A DNA stretch of 64,000 bases. It comes from Sphingomonas sp. R-74633. GTDB lineage: Bacteria > Pseudomonadota > Alphaproteobacteria > Sphingomonadales > Sphingomonadaceae. Under the pieces are notes generated by a model, which saw only the letters and a list, made by a program, of their open reading frames with translations, did no database searches and had not been told where the DNA came from. The stretch lies in assembly GCF_013416555.1 (NCBI RefSeq), contig NZ_JACCFG010000002.1, positions 620,001-684,000 on the forward strand. Direction: 5' to 3'. The translations under genes and the position numbers were made by a program. This document shows, piece by piece, positions 35,828-44,229 of the stretch (position 1 is the first letter of the stretch; every line of letters begins with the position of its first letter).

Positions 35828-36289
35828 CTATTTCTTCCGGTCGAGCTCGAGCAGTTCCTCGCGGACATGGATCGCCTCGAGCGACATGCGCACTTCGATG
35901 AGGAAGTAGATCAGCCCGGCCATCAGCAGCAGCATCGAGACGATGAATGCGCTCGCGACCCAGAGGCCGACATGCAGGTTGAGCAGGCGGGCGCAGAACA
36001 TCAGCGCGACGACCAGGCAGATGGCAAGGCCGCTGGCGGTGCACAGGAAGATCGCATTGTTGATCACCGAGATGCGGCGATCGATGATGCGCAGCTCCCA
36101 GACATGGCGGTCATGCTCGGGGCCGGTGGAGCGCGGGTGGAGCTGCTCGATATTGCGCGCCCGGTCGACGATGCGCGCGAGCCGCCCGACCATCACGTTG
36201 AGGAAGGCGCCGATACCCGCCAGCAGGAACACCGGCGCGATCGCCGCCTGGATGGTTTCGGAGACTGTGGAGAGATAGGGGCCTTCCAT
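35828..36289 (-). CDS. DUF2721 membrane protein
   Basis: 153 aa from the ATG at 36289. A first helix (AAIAPVFLLAGIGAFLNVMV), a conserved basic loop (GRLARIVDRARNIEQLHPR) typical of DUF2721, then two further helices (about 82-103 and 110-131). Function unknown. Divergent from the SpoIIAA-like gene. Confidence 0.85.
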   Translation of the reverse strand: MEGPYLSTVSETIQAAIAPVFLLAGIGAFLNVMVGRLARIVDRARNIEQLHPRSTGPEHDRHVWELRIIDRRISVINNAIFLCTASGLAICLVVALMFCARLLNLHVGLWVASAFIVSMLLLMAGLIYFLIEVRMSLEAIHVREELLELDRKK

Positions 36290-36331
36290 GCGCTGTACGT
36301 TATGACCGCGTAACTGTGTGGAGTGAAGCCC

Positions 36332-36688
36332 ATGATGACATTCGAGACCGACAGCGATGCCGGGGTGATCGAGTTCACGGTAAACGGCGAAGTGAAACGC
36401 GCCGAATATGACGCCGCGTCCGCCGAGATGGAGGCGGTGATCGGCCAGCACGGCAAGCTGCGCGCCGTGGCGGTGATCGAGGATTTCGCCGGCATGGAGC
36501 TCGCCGCCTGGTGGAAGGACATCAGCTGGGGCGTCGGTCACCTGACCAAGATCGGCCGCGTCGCGGTGGTTACCGATATCGGCTGGATCATCACCGCCAG
36601 CCGCGCGACCAGCTGGATGATGCCCGGCGAGCAGAAGATCTTCACGCCCGAGGAGCTGGACCAGGCACGCGCCTGGGCGCGGGGATAA
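36332..36688 (+). CDS. SpoIIAA-like STAS/SEC14-fold protein
   Basis: 118 aa from the ATG at 36332; a GTG at 36323 is also in frame. The sequence pattern (EFTVNGEVKRAEYDAASAEM then AVAVIEDFAGMELAAWWKDI and RVAVVTDIGWI) is the SpoIIAA-like family, small soluble proteins with a STAS-type fold. No phosphoregulated serine is obvious. Role unknown. Confidence 0.8.
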   Translation: MMTFETDSDAGVIEFTVNGEVKRAEYDAASAEMEAVIGQHGKLRAVAVIEDFAGMELAAWWKDISWGVGHLTKIGRVAVVTDIGWIITASRATSWMMPGEQKIFTPEELDQARAWARG

Positions 36689-36727
36689 GCGTCATCACGG
36701 GTTGGTAACGGGTACCGCGCTACAGCC

Positions 36728-37915
36728 ATGGCCATGTCGAAGCCGATGCTGCTTGAGGAATTCACGCGCCTGCCGCCGGCGCTCACCGTCGATTGCGTCG
36801 ATGGGCTGGCCGGCGCGATCGACGCGGTTGCAGCGCGCGCTGCACCGTCGCACCGTTTCCTGCGCTATGGCTGGTTCGCCGCCGCGCTGCGCGCCTATGG
36901 CGGCCATGCCCGCACGCTGACAGTGGCCCGCGAAGGCGAGGCCGTCGCCGCGCTGCCGATCGTTTCCGCCGGTCCCACCTGGGCAAAGCTGGTCGCGGTA
37001 CCCGGCTGCTACTGGCCGTTCCGCAGCTTCCCGGTGCGCGAGGATGCCGGAGTCGAGGCGATGGAGGCCTTGCTTCCCAAGCTCGCCCGTGAGGCACGCG
37101 CGCTGCGGCTGGGCCCGGTCTATGACGGCGACCCGGCGCTCGAGCTGCTCAAGGAAGCGGCGCGGGCCAAGGGCTGGGCCGTGCTCGACCGGTTCGTCGC
37201 GGACAGCTTCCTGCTAGACATCACGGCGGCGCGCGGCGAAGGCGCATGGCCGCGGGGTTCGACGCTCAAGAAGAACCGTTTCCACGAGAAGCATCTGGGC
37301 TCGCATGGCGCGCTCGACTGGAGCTTCGTCCATGGGGCAGCGTGGAACGACGGTGCCTTCGATGCCTTGGCCGAGATCGAGGAAAAGAGCTGGATCGCGG
37401 CCAAGACCGACGGTTCGGACGCCAAGTTCACTACGCGCGGCCATGGCGGCTTCTGGCGCGCGGCGGCCGAGGATCCGGTGATCGCCGAGATGATGTGGGC
37501 AGCCATGCTCCGCATCGACGGCGCACCCGCCGCCTTCTCGTTCGACATGAATGCGGGCGCACTGAAATACGCGATCGCCAACAGCTATGATCCGCGCGTC
37601 GCCAAGCATTCGCCGGGCAAGCTGCTCTATTATCGCAACCTCGTCCGCGCGATCGAGGACGGCATCACGACGGTCGACTGGGGCGCCGGCGACAGCGGCT
37701 ACAAGCAGGTGATCGGCGCCGAAAAGGGCCCGGCGATCCGCGACTGGCTGTTCATCCGGCCCGGGATCGAGGCGCTGGCAGGCAAGCTGCTCCGCGCTGC
37801 CTGGAAGCGCACCGGCCGGGCCGAGACCAGTTCAGCGGCCGTGGAAGCGGATGGCGTCCTCGACACTGCAAAAGGTGACGACAGCGACGAAAAGCGTACC
37901 GGCGGCGAGGACTAG
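36728..37915 (+). CDS. GNAT-like (BioF2/CelD-type) acyltransferase
   Basis: 395 aa. The double-GNAT layout of the CelD/FemAB-like family: an N-terminal half with AALRAYGGHARTLTVARE and GNAT core in the C-terminal half (AAFSFDMNAGALKYAIANS, then HSPGKLLYYRNLVRAIEDG, GAGDSGYKQVIGAEKGP). These enzymes act in polysaccharide or cell-surface modification. No partner genes nearby. The C-terminal 40 residues are charged and probably disordered. Confidence 0.8.
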   Translation: MAMSKPMLLEEFTRLPPALTVDCVDGLAGAIDAVAARAAPSHRFLRYGWFAAALRAYGGHARTLTVAREGEAVAALPIVSAGPTWAKLVAVPGCYWPFRSFPVREDAGVEAMEALLPKLAREARALRLGPVYDGDPALELLKEAARAKGWAVLDRFVADSFLLDITAARGEGAWPRGSTLKKNRFHEKHLGSHGALDWSFVHGAAWNDGAFDALAEIEEKSWIAAKTDGSDAKFTTRGHGGFWRAAAEDPVIAEMMWAAMLRIDGAPAAFSFDMNAGALKYAIANSYDPRVAKHSPGKLLYYRNLVRAIEDGITTVDWGAGDSGYKQVIGAEKGPAIRDWLFIRPGIEALAGKLLRAAWKRTGRAETSSAAVEADGVLDTAKGDDSDEKRTGGED

Positions 37916-37927
37916 ATCGAGGAACAT
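37832..37927 (-). CDS. candidate 31-aa membrane peptide with upstream FNR box
   Basis: ATG at 37927, SD GGGAG 8 bp before. It starts MFLDLVLAAGTLFVAVVTFC and ends AIRFHGR: one hydrophobic helix with a short charged tail. It lies divergently from the FNR-type gene, with an FNR-like site 58 bp upstream, and antisense to the 3' end of the acyltransferase gene. Size and layout recall small respiratory-chain subunits such as CydX, but the sequence is not one I know. Confidence 0.4.
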   Translation of the reverse strand: MFLDLVLAAGTLFVAVVTFCSVEDAIRFHGR

Positions 37928-37984
37928 CGGATCGCTCCCTGGTTGGATGATGATCCTGCGCTGCGCCCTGGGACAATCCGTCGC

Positions 37985-38000
37985 TTTGACGACCGTCAAA
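37985..38000. promoter_or_regulatory. FNR/CRP-family box TTTGAC-GACC-GTCAAA
   Basis: A perfect dyad whose core TTGAC-N4-GTCAA fits the FNR consensus TTGAT-N4-ATCAA with the symmetric T-to-C change. It lies 21 bp before the FNR-type gene start, so autoregulation is likely, and it could serve the divergent 31-aa peptide too. Confidence 0.6.
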
Positions 38001-38020
38001 TGCGGGCGGTATGAAGCGGC

Positions 38021-38713
38021 ATGATGGCTGCCCAAACCTGCTCCGAATGTGCAGTGCGCGACCGGGCGCTCTGCGCCAGCCTCGACGATGACGAGCTGGG
38101 CGCGCTCAATACGCTCGGCCAGAAGCGCAAACTGGCGCGCGGGCAGACGCTGCAATGGGCGGGCGAGGAAAGCCTGGTCTGCGCCAACCTCCTCTCCGGC
38201 GTGCTCAAGCTCTCCGCCACCACGCCCGACGGACGCGAGCAGGTGGTGGGGCTGCTCTACCCGGCTGATTTCGTCGGCCGCCCTTGGGCCGAGCTCGCCG
38301 ATTTCACCGTGACTGCGCTGGGCGATGCCGAGCTGTGCGTCTTCCCGCGCCAACCCTTCGAGCGCGTGCTCGAGGATCATGCCCGGATGGAGCGGCTGCT
38401 GCTGCAACGGACCCTGGCTGCGCTCGACGAGGCGCGGGCGCGGATGCTCACCCTCGCCCGGATGTCGGCGCGCGAGAAGTTGGCCGGCCTACTGATCGAC
38501 CTCGCGGACCGCGCCCAGGGCTGCCGCGCCACGGCGTTCGGTCCGGTGACCTTCGACCTGCCGCTGACCCGCGGCGAGATGGCCGAAGTGCTCGGGCTGA
38601 CGATCGAGACGGTGAGCCGCCAGCTGACCAGGCTCAAGGCCGAGGGTGCGATCAACCTGATGGGCGCGCGCGGGATCACGATCCGGGACCGGGCGAAGCT
38701 GGAAGCGGCCTGA
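38021..38713 (+). CDS. FNR-type oxygen-responsive transcriptional regulator
   Basis: 230 aa. N-terminal CSECAVRDRALC plus C54 give four cysteines (C7, C10, C18, C54) arranged as in Fe-S-containing FNR/FnrL. A cNMP-like barrel follows, then the HTH with MAEVLGLTIETVSRQLTRLK; the ETVSRQ recognition helix (E..SR) is the FNR type that reads TTGAT. Likely senses O2 through a [4Fe-4S] cluster. An FNR-like site lies at its own promoter. Confidence 0.92.
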   Translation: MMAAQTCSECAVRDRALCASLDDDELGALNTLGQKRKLARGQTLQWAGEESLVCANLLSGVLKLSATTPDGREQVVGLLYPADFVGRPWAELADFTVTALGDAELCVFPRQPFERVLEDHARMERLLLQRTLAALDEARARMLTLARMSAREKLAGLLIDLADRAQGCRATAFGPVTFDLPLTRGEMAEVLGLTIETVSRQLTRLKAEGAINLMGARGITIRDRAKLEAA

Positions 38714-38747
38714 GGGAACCCTTTGCCCGCCCGGGAGATCAGGCGGG

Positions 38748-39521
38748 GTGAAGATCGCGACCTACAACGTCAACGGCGTCAACGGACGCCTCCCCGTGCT
38801 GCTGCGCTGGCTGGCGGAGGCGCAGCCCGATGCGGTGTGCCTGCAGGAGTTGAAGGCGCCGCAGGAGAAATTCCCCGAGGCTGCGATCCGCGACGCCGGT
38901 TATGGCGCGGTGTGGCATGGCCAGAAGAGCTGGAACGGCGTCGCGATCCTCGCGCGCGGCTGCGATCCGGTGGAGACGCATCGAGGGCTGCCCGGCGATC
39001 CCGAGGATGTGCAGAGCCGCTATATCGAAGCGGCAGTGAACGGGGTGCTGATCGGCGGGCTGTATCTGCCCAACGGCAATCCCAGGCCGGGGCCCAAGTT
39101 CGACTATAAACTCAAATGGATGGAGCGCTTCGCGGCGCGCGCGGCGGATCTGGTCGGGCTGGACGAGCCGGTGGTGCTGGCGGGCGACTACAACGTGATG
39201 CCGACCGACCTCGACGTCTACAAGCCCGAGCGCTGGCTCGACGACGCGCTGTTCGCGCCCGAGGCGCGCGCGGCCTATTTCGCGCTGCTCGAACAGGGCT
39301 GGACCGATGCGCTGCGGCACCTGCATCCGGGCGAGACGATCTATACGTTCTGGGACTATTTCCGGAACGCCTATGCGCGGAATGCCGGGCTCAGGATCGA
39401 TCACCTGCTGTTGAATGCGGCGGCGGCCAAGCGGCTGAAGCGGGCCGAAGTGGATAGCCATGTGCGCGGCTGGGAGAAGACCAGCGATCATGCGCCGGTG
39501 TGGGTGGAGCTGAAGGACTAG
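38748..39521 (+). CDS. xthA: exodeoxyribonuclease III
   Basis: 257 aa from a GTG at 38748 (KIATYNVNGVNGRLPVLLRW), the only start that keeps the family N-terminus. Endonuclease/exonuclease/phosphatase fold: CLQELKAP with the metal Glu, LAGDYNVMPTD, and GLRIDHLLLN plus the C-terminal SDHAPVWVEL His. Acts in base-excision repair at AP sites. It ends in CTAG shared with the convergent gene. Confidence 0.95.
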   Translation: MKIATYNVNGVNGRLPVLLRWLAEAQPDAVCLQELKAPQEKFPEAAIRDAGYGAVWHGQKSWNGVAILARGCDPVETHRGLPGDPEDVQSRYIEAAVNGVLIGGLYLPNGNPRPGPKFDYKLKWMERFAARAADLVGLDEPVVLAGDYNVMPTDLDVYKPERWLDDALFAPEARAAYFALLEQGWTDALRHLHPGETIYTFWDYFRNAYARNAGLRIDHLLLNAAAAKRLKRAEVDSHVRGWEKTSDHAPVWVELKD

Positions 39522-40744
39522 CCCGCGATCTTCCGCAGCGCCGCCACGAAGCGATCGACCTCTTCCATGCTTGTCGCCAGCGCCGGCGTGACGCGCACGC
39601 AACTTCCCGAGGCCAGCCCGTCGCGGTGGACGGTGAAGATGCCGTGCTCGTCGAGCAGCCGCTTCGCCAGCGCGACGCAGGCGTCGTGCGAGGTCTGGCC
39701 CTTCAGCCGGAACGCCGTGATCGCGCCGTAGCTGCCCGGTTCGTCAGGCACGAGGACTTCGACCCCGGCCAGTTCGCGTGCCGGGCGGACCCAGCGGTCG
39801 CGCAGCGCACGTAGCCGCGCCTGCTTGGCGGCGGCGCCGATGCTCTCGTGGAAATCGAGTGCAGCGGGCACGGCGAGCTGCGCGGCATAGTCGACCGTGC
39901 CGGTATGGACGCGCGCGCGGATATCATCCGCCTTGGCACCCAGCTCCGCGGGATCGACATCGATGTCGGCCAGACGGCCCTCGCGGATCACGATCCCGCC
40001 TACCCCGATCGGCGCGCCGATCCATTTGTGCAGATTGACCCCGATGAAGTCCGCTTCGAGCTCGGGCAGCTTGTAATCGATCTGGCCGACGCCGTGCGCG
40101 GCATCGACGATCGCGTCGATGTCGTGGAGCTTCGCCATCGCCGCGATCTCGGCGACCGGCAGCACCAGCCCAGTGCGGTGGCTGACATGAGTGAGCAGCA
40201 CCATGCGGAGATTGGGATGCCGGATGAAGGCCTGGGCATAGGCCTCGATCAGCGCCTGATGGGTGGCGGGCAGCGGCAAAGCGATCTTGATCACTTCGAC
40301 CCCGCGCCGGGCGTGCAGGCTCTCCATGCAGGCCTGCATCGAATCATAATCGAGATCGGCGTGGAGCACCGCGTCGCCGGGGCGCAGCTTGTTGTAGCCG
40401 AGGATCAGCGCACGCATCGCCTCGGTCGCGTTGCGGGTGAAGGCGAATTCCTCGGTCTTCACGCCGAAGAAGGCGGCGGCGCGGGCGCGGATCGCCTCGA
40501 CCTCGCCGGGCATCTCGCGCCGGGCATAGAAGCTGGTGTCGCGGTTCACCCGCTCGAGCTGGGCGCGATAGGTGGCGAGGACGGGCCGCGCCATCATCCC
40601 CCAATTGCCATGCTCGAGCTGAACGGTCTTGCGGGTCACGTCATACTGGGCAGCGATTGCGGCCCAGCGATCCTCATCCATGGCAAAGGCGGGGGTGATG
40701 GCGGTTGCGGCGGTTGCGCCGAGCAAGGTCCTGCGGTCCATCAT
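39518..40744 (-). CDS. Tat-exported class V aminotransferase-fold protein
   Basis: 408 aa. MMDRRTLLGATAATAITPAF is a twin-arginine-like signal with one Arg pair. The body is class V PLP fold (isopenicillin N epimerase/cysteine-desulfurase branch): LEHGNWGMMARPVL, FTRNATEAMRALILG, VDAAHGVGQIDYKL with the PLP Asp, and HKWIGAPIGVGG with the lysine. The reaction is unknown. PLP enzymes are folded before Tat export, so the signal is consistent. Confidence 0.85.
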   Translation of the reverse strand: MMDRRTLLGATAATAITPAFAMDEDRWAAIAAQYDVTRKTVQLEHGNWGMMARPVLATYRAQLERVNRDTSFYARREMPGEVEAIRARAAAFFGVKTEEFAFTRNATEAMRALILGYNKLRPGDAVLHADLDYDSMQACMESLHARRGVEVIKIALPLPATHQALIEAYAQAFIRHPNLRMVLLTHVSHRTGLVLPVAEIAAMAKLHDIDAIVDAAHGVGQIDYKLPELEADFIGVNLHKWIGAPIGVGGIVIREGRLADIDVDPAELGAKADDIRARVHTGTVDYAAQLAVPAALDFHESIGAAAKQARLRALRDRWVRPARELAGVEVLVPDEPGSYGAITAFRLKGQTSHDACVALAKRLLDEHGIFTVHRDGLASGSCVRVTPALATSMEEVDRFVAALRKIAG

Positions 40745-40918
40745 GCCCCTCCCCTTCAGACCCGGATGTACCGGAAATACCAGACGTCGCGGCCAGAAAC
40801 GTCTAACATGTTGTAAGAAAACGCTATTCCAGCTAAAGCGTGCGTGATTCTACGGTCAAGGTAATCACCCGGCAATCACCAAATCGGAAGCCCTGGCGTG
40901 CTGCTGGCGCCATGGCAA

Positions 40919-41575
40919 TTACGGGCTAGTCTGAAAGGGAGTGGCTTTCGGTGTCGCTCCCGCGGCTCCCCGCAATTCGCCCCGCGCTTGCTGCACGATC
41001 TGAAATCCACCCCATAATCCCAGTCCCGCCATCAGCCCTGCAACGATGAGATCGGGCCAAGCCGTTCCCGTTCCGAAGACGCCAGCGGCGGCGAGCAGCA
41101 CCGCGACATTTCCGATCGCGTCATTGCGCGAGCAGATCCAGACGGAGCGCATGTTCGCGTCGCCAGTGCGGAACCGGTAAAGCATCAGCGCGACGCCACC
41201 ATTGGCGATGAGCGCAGTGAGGCCGACAATCCCCATCACCTCGGCACGCGGCGGGTGGCCGCTCCAGATCGCCCAAATCGTTGATGCGAAGATATACAAA
41301 CCAAGCAATGCCAGGCTGCCGCCCTTGAAGAGCGCCGCACGCGAACGCACCGAGAGCGCCATTCCCGCGACGCCCAAGCTGATCGCATAATTGGCGGCAT
41401 CGCTCAGGAAATCGAGCGCGTCGGCCTGCAACGCTTTCGATCCAGCCGCGAACCCGGCGATCATCTCGGCGGCGAACATCGCCGCGTTGACCGCCAAGGC
41501 GATCCAGAGCGCGCGCCGCCAGCGGGGATCGTTGAGCGCGGTCGTTTTCTCCGAGGCACAGCTCGAGCAGGCCAT
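40919..41575 (-). CDS. cation diffusion facilitator (Zn/Cd/Pb exporter)
   Basis: 218 aa, short for the family (no cytosolic C-terminal domain). N-terminal MACSSCASEK carries a CxxC. CDF metal-site residues: LQADALDFLSDAANYAISLG in TM2 (HxxxD replaced by DxxxD) and CSRNDAIGNVAVLLAA in TM5. About five or six helices. It is divergent from a MerR regulator with a metal-type promoter between them. Alternative ATG at 41593 would add six residues. Confidence 0.88.
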   Translation of the reverse strand: MACSSCASEKTTALNDPRWRRALWIALAVNAAMFAAEMIAGFAAGSKALQADALDFLSDAANYAISLGVAGMALSVRSRAALFKGGSLALLGLYIFASTIWAIWSGHPPRAEVMGIVGLTALIANGGVALMLYRFRTGDANMRSVWICSRNDAIGNVAVLLAAAGVFGTGTAWPDLIVAGLMAGLGLWGGFQIVQQARGELRGAAGATPKATPFQTSP

Positions 41576-41608
41576 GGGTCGTTCCTCTCGCATGGTCACG
41601 ATTCGGAT

Positions 41609-41641
41609 CCTATATGGAGCCTCTAGCAACTACAGGGTCAA
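41609..41641 (-). promoter_or_regulatory. MerR-type promoter for the CDF gene
   Basis: Minus strand: TTGACC (-35, 41641-41636), a 19-20 bp spacer holding an imperfect dyad CTGTAG-TTG-CTAGAG, then CATATAG (-10). The overlong spacer is the hallmark of MerR-activated promoters. Its dyad resembles the one at 44115-44137. Confidence 0.7.
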
Positions 41642-41653
41642 GGCGGACTTCGC

Positions 41654-42064
41654 ATGCAGATCGGACAGCTCGCACGGGCCACCTCGACCAAGGTCGAGAC
41701 GATCCGATTCTACGAAAAGATCGGCCTGCTGGCGCCGCCGGCGCGCACCGGCGGCAATTACCGCGACTATGGCGAACGCCATCTCGCGCGGCTTTCGTTC
41801 ATTCGCCGGGCGCGCGATCTTGGGTTCACGCTCGACCAGGTCCGCGCGCTACTCGCGCTGGCGGACGACCGCGACCAGTCCTGCAGTGCAGTCGATAAGG
41901 TCGCACGCGAACATCTGGCGCAAATCGACCAAAAGATCTCCGACCTGCGCGCGCTCCGGCAGGAACTGGACGGAATCATCAGCCAATGCACCCAAGGCGC
42001 GATTTCGGAATGCCGGATCATCGAAGCGCTGGGGCCAGCCCGAAGCTTGCCAGAACGGCCATGA
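41654..42064 (+). CDS. MerR-family Cd/Pb/Zn-responsive regulator
   Basis: 136 aa. N-terminal winged HTH (MQIGQLARATSTKVETIRFY), a long dimer helix, and metal cysteines C77, C112 and C120 (QCTQGAISEC). Cys at 77 points to divalent metals, as in PbrR/CadR, unlike CueR, which has Ser. Divergent from the CDF gene; probably also controls the FTR1 gene, whose promoter carries a related dyad. Confidence 0.92.
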   Translation: MQIGQLARATSTKVETIRFYEKIGLLAPPARTGGNYRDYGERHLARLSFIRRARDLGFTLDQVRALLALADDRDQSCSAVDKVAREHLAQIDQKISDLRALRQELDGIISQCTQGAISECRIIEALGPARSLPERP

Positions 42065-42103
42065 AGGCTCGATGCCTTCGGTGAGTTCTGGCGCGAACGG
42101 AGG

Positions 42104-44077
42104 CTAGGCGGTCGCGCCTTTCCTGGCTCGCCGCCGATTGAGCAGGAAGCCGAACACCAGCGCAGCGATCGCCACGAGTTGCGCCAGCACGGTCTGCAGC
42201 GTCGGGAACAGCCCGAGTACTTCGACACGGGGCACGTCAGAAAGCGGCGTGATACCGATAAGCCCTGCCTCCTGGAGACCCGCTATTCCCTTGCCGGCCA
42301 GGACGACCGTCAGGATCGCGATCAGGACCGCGCTCCATGCGAAAAACTGGGTGATCGGCAATTGCCGGCTGTAGCGGAGCATCGCCCAGGCAATGACGGC
42401 CAGCAGCACGACCGCCGCTCCGGCGCCCGCCAACATGGCGAGGCCAGTGCCTTCGGCCCAAAGCGCCGCATAGAACAGGATCGTCTCGAACACTTCGCGG
42501 TAGACGACCACAAACGCCAGCAGGAACAGGAACCAGCCGGAGCGACGCGATAGCGCGTTCGTCATCTTCTCGTTGATATAGCGCTGCCAGGATTGGGCAT
42601 TGCTCTTGCCGTGCATCCAGATGCCCACCGTCAGCAGGATGATCGCTGCGAACAGCGAGCCGAACCCTTCGGTGAGCTCGCGCGATGCGCCGCTGATGCC
42701 GATGACATAAGTCGCGGCAACCCAGGTCAGCGCACCGACGCCCAGCGCCGCGATCCATCCGGCATGGACATAGCCGAGCACTTCGCCGCGCTCGGTCTTG
42801 CGCAGGAACGCGATCATCGCGACCACGATCAGCAGGGCTTCCAGGCCTTCGCGCAGCAATACTCCGAACGCGCCGAAGAAGGTGGTGGCACTGCTCGCCT
42901 TCTCGGGCGCAAGCGCCGCCTCGGCTTCGCCGAACAGCGCGTCGAGCTGCCGATTGGCCTCCTGCACTTCGCTGAGTGGACGGCCGCTTCCGATCGCGGC
43001 GCGCAGCGCTCCCATCGCGGTTTCGATCCGGGTCATCAGCGCAGCGTCGCGCGCGCCGAGGATCGGCTCGACCGGCTCGAACCCGTCGAGATAGGCCGAC
43101 AGAGCAAGATCGCTGGCAGCCTTCCGGTCGCCTGCGGCATAGGCCTTGAGGCTGGCATCGAGCCGTTCGCGCGCGAGTGCCAGCGAACCAGCCGGGCGCG
43201 CGGTGACGGCATCGGGGTGACGCCGCAGATAGGCAGTGACTGCGTTCGCGCGCGTATCGCCGAGGTCGGCGGCAAGCGAGGCGGGGGTGGCGCCGACAAA
43301 GGCTGCGAGATTGGGGTAGCGCGACCGCAGCGCGCCATCATTTTGCCAGAGGTGCTCGCCTGCCTTTGCCTGTGCGTCCGGAAAGGCGAAGCCGCCGGCG
43401 TAGAAAGCGAGCGCCCAGCGGTCCTGCTCGGGCAAGGTGTCGAAGCTGACCATCGCGGTGCCGTCGAGCCCCTGGGTGATCACCTGATAGAGCGCGAACA
43501 AGCTGCGCTGCCGCGCCCGGGTGACGTCAGCGAAGGCGATCGGCGGAGGGTTGAGCTTGGCGGCATTGGGGCCGCGACCGTCGCCGGTGGCACCGTGGCA
43601 GGCCGAACAATGCTGCGCGTAGAGCGTCGCGCCGCGACCGATGTCGGGGAGCGTCGCAGGTGCGAGCGGCACCGGATAGGCCGCGAGCAGCCCTTGGGCC
43701 AGCGCGCGCGACTGGGCGGCGACATCGGCTGGTTCAGCGCGCGCGGCGATCGCCGACTGGAGCCGTTTCGCATCGCCGAGCAGTCGCGATTTCGCGCCAT
43801 TCGCCGGCAATTGCATGATCCTCGCGACGATCTGTCCGGCGAACTCGTTCATTTCCGCGAATTCGGACGTGCTGGTCACCTTGCCTGCCGAGACCGCGCC
43901 GGCATAGTCGACGGCGACGTAATCGAGCAGCCGCCAGGTTGTCTGAACCTCGGCATCGTTCGCGAATGCCGACCCTGAGCAGAGCAGCGCTGCCGCCGCG
44001 AGTAGGAGCAGCGAGACGCGCCGCCAGGCCGAAATCCGGAGCACGCGTTCGTCTACGAGGCGGACGGCGGTGGGCAT
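42104..44077 (-). CDS. cytochrome c / FTR1 fusion permease (PbrT-like)
   Basis: 657 aa. Signal peptide (about residues 20-39), a periplasmic region with one haem c site CSACHGATGDG (157-161), then a helical linker and an FTR1 iron-permease domain with about seven helices containing REGLEALLIVV and VVYREVFETILFY (the REx(x)E metal motifs). PbrT-type proteins import Pb(II) or iron. Placed between two metal transporters. Its promoter carries a MerR-type dyad. Confidence 0.9.
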   Translation of the reverse strand: MPTAVRLVDERVLRISAWRRVSLLLLAAAALLCSGSAFANDAEVQTTWRLLDYVAVDYAGAVSAGKVTSTSEFAEMNEFAGQIVARIMQLPANGAKSRLLGDAKRLQSAIAARAEPADVAAQSRALAQGLLAAYPVPLAPATLPDIGRGATLYAQHCSACHGATGDGRGPNAAKLNPPPIAFADVTRARQRSLFALYQVITQGLDGTAMVSFDTLPEQDRWALAFYAGGFAFPDAQAKAGEHLWQNDGALRSRYPNLAAFVGATPASLAADLGDTRANAVTAYLRRHPDAVTARPAGSLALARERLDASLKAYAAGDRKAASDLALSAYLDGFEPVEPILGARDAALMTRIETAMGALRAAIGSGRPLSEVQEANRQLDALFGEAEAALAPEKASSATTFFGAFGVLLREGLEALLIVVAMIAFLRKTERGEVLGYVHAGWIAALGVGALTWVAATYVIGISGASRELTEGFGSLFAAIILLTVGIWMHGKSNAQSWQRYINEKMTNALSRRSGWFLFLLAFVVVYREVFETILFYAALWAEGTGLAMLAGAGAAVVLLAVIAWAMLRYSRQLPITQFFAWSAVLIAILTVVLAGKGIAGLQEAGLIGITPLSDVPRVEVLGLFPTLQTVLAQLVAIAALVFGFLLNRRRARKGATA

Positions 44078-44114
44078 ATGGTGAGAACCCTTGTTGCGAA
44101 TGATTCGCGCTATC

Positions 44115-44139
44115 GACCCTCTACCAGCTAGAGGGTCAA
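44115..44139 (-). promoter_or_regulatory. MerR-type operator for the FTR1 gene
   Basis: Minus strand TTGACC at 44139-44134 followed by a perfect 9-bp-arm dyad GACCCTCTA-N5-TAGAGGGTC (44115-44137). A -10-like GATAGC follows after 19 bp. The half-site sequence resembles the CDF promoter dyad, suggesting the same MerR protein. Confidence 0.7.
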
Positions 44140-44229
44140 GCGATATCGGGCGTTCGCGCCGAAAGGGCGCGTGCCGGACGCAAGTTTCGGCCAGCGAACG
44201 GCAATGCTAACGATCCGAAGCGATCTCGG

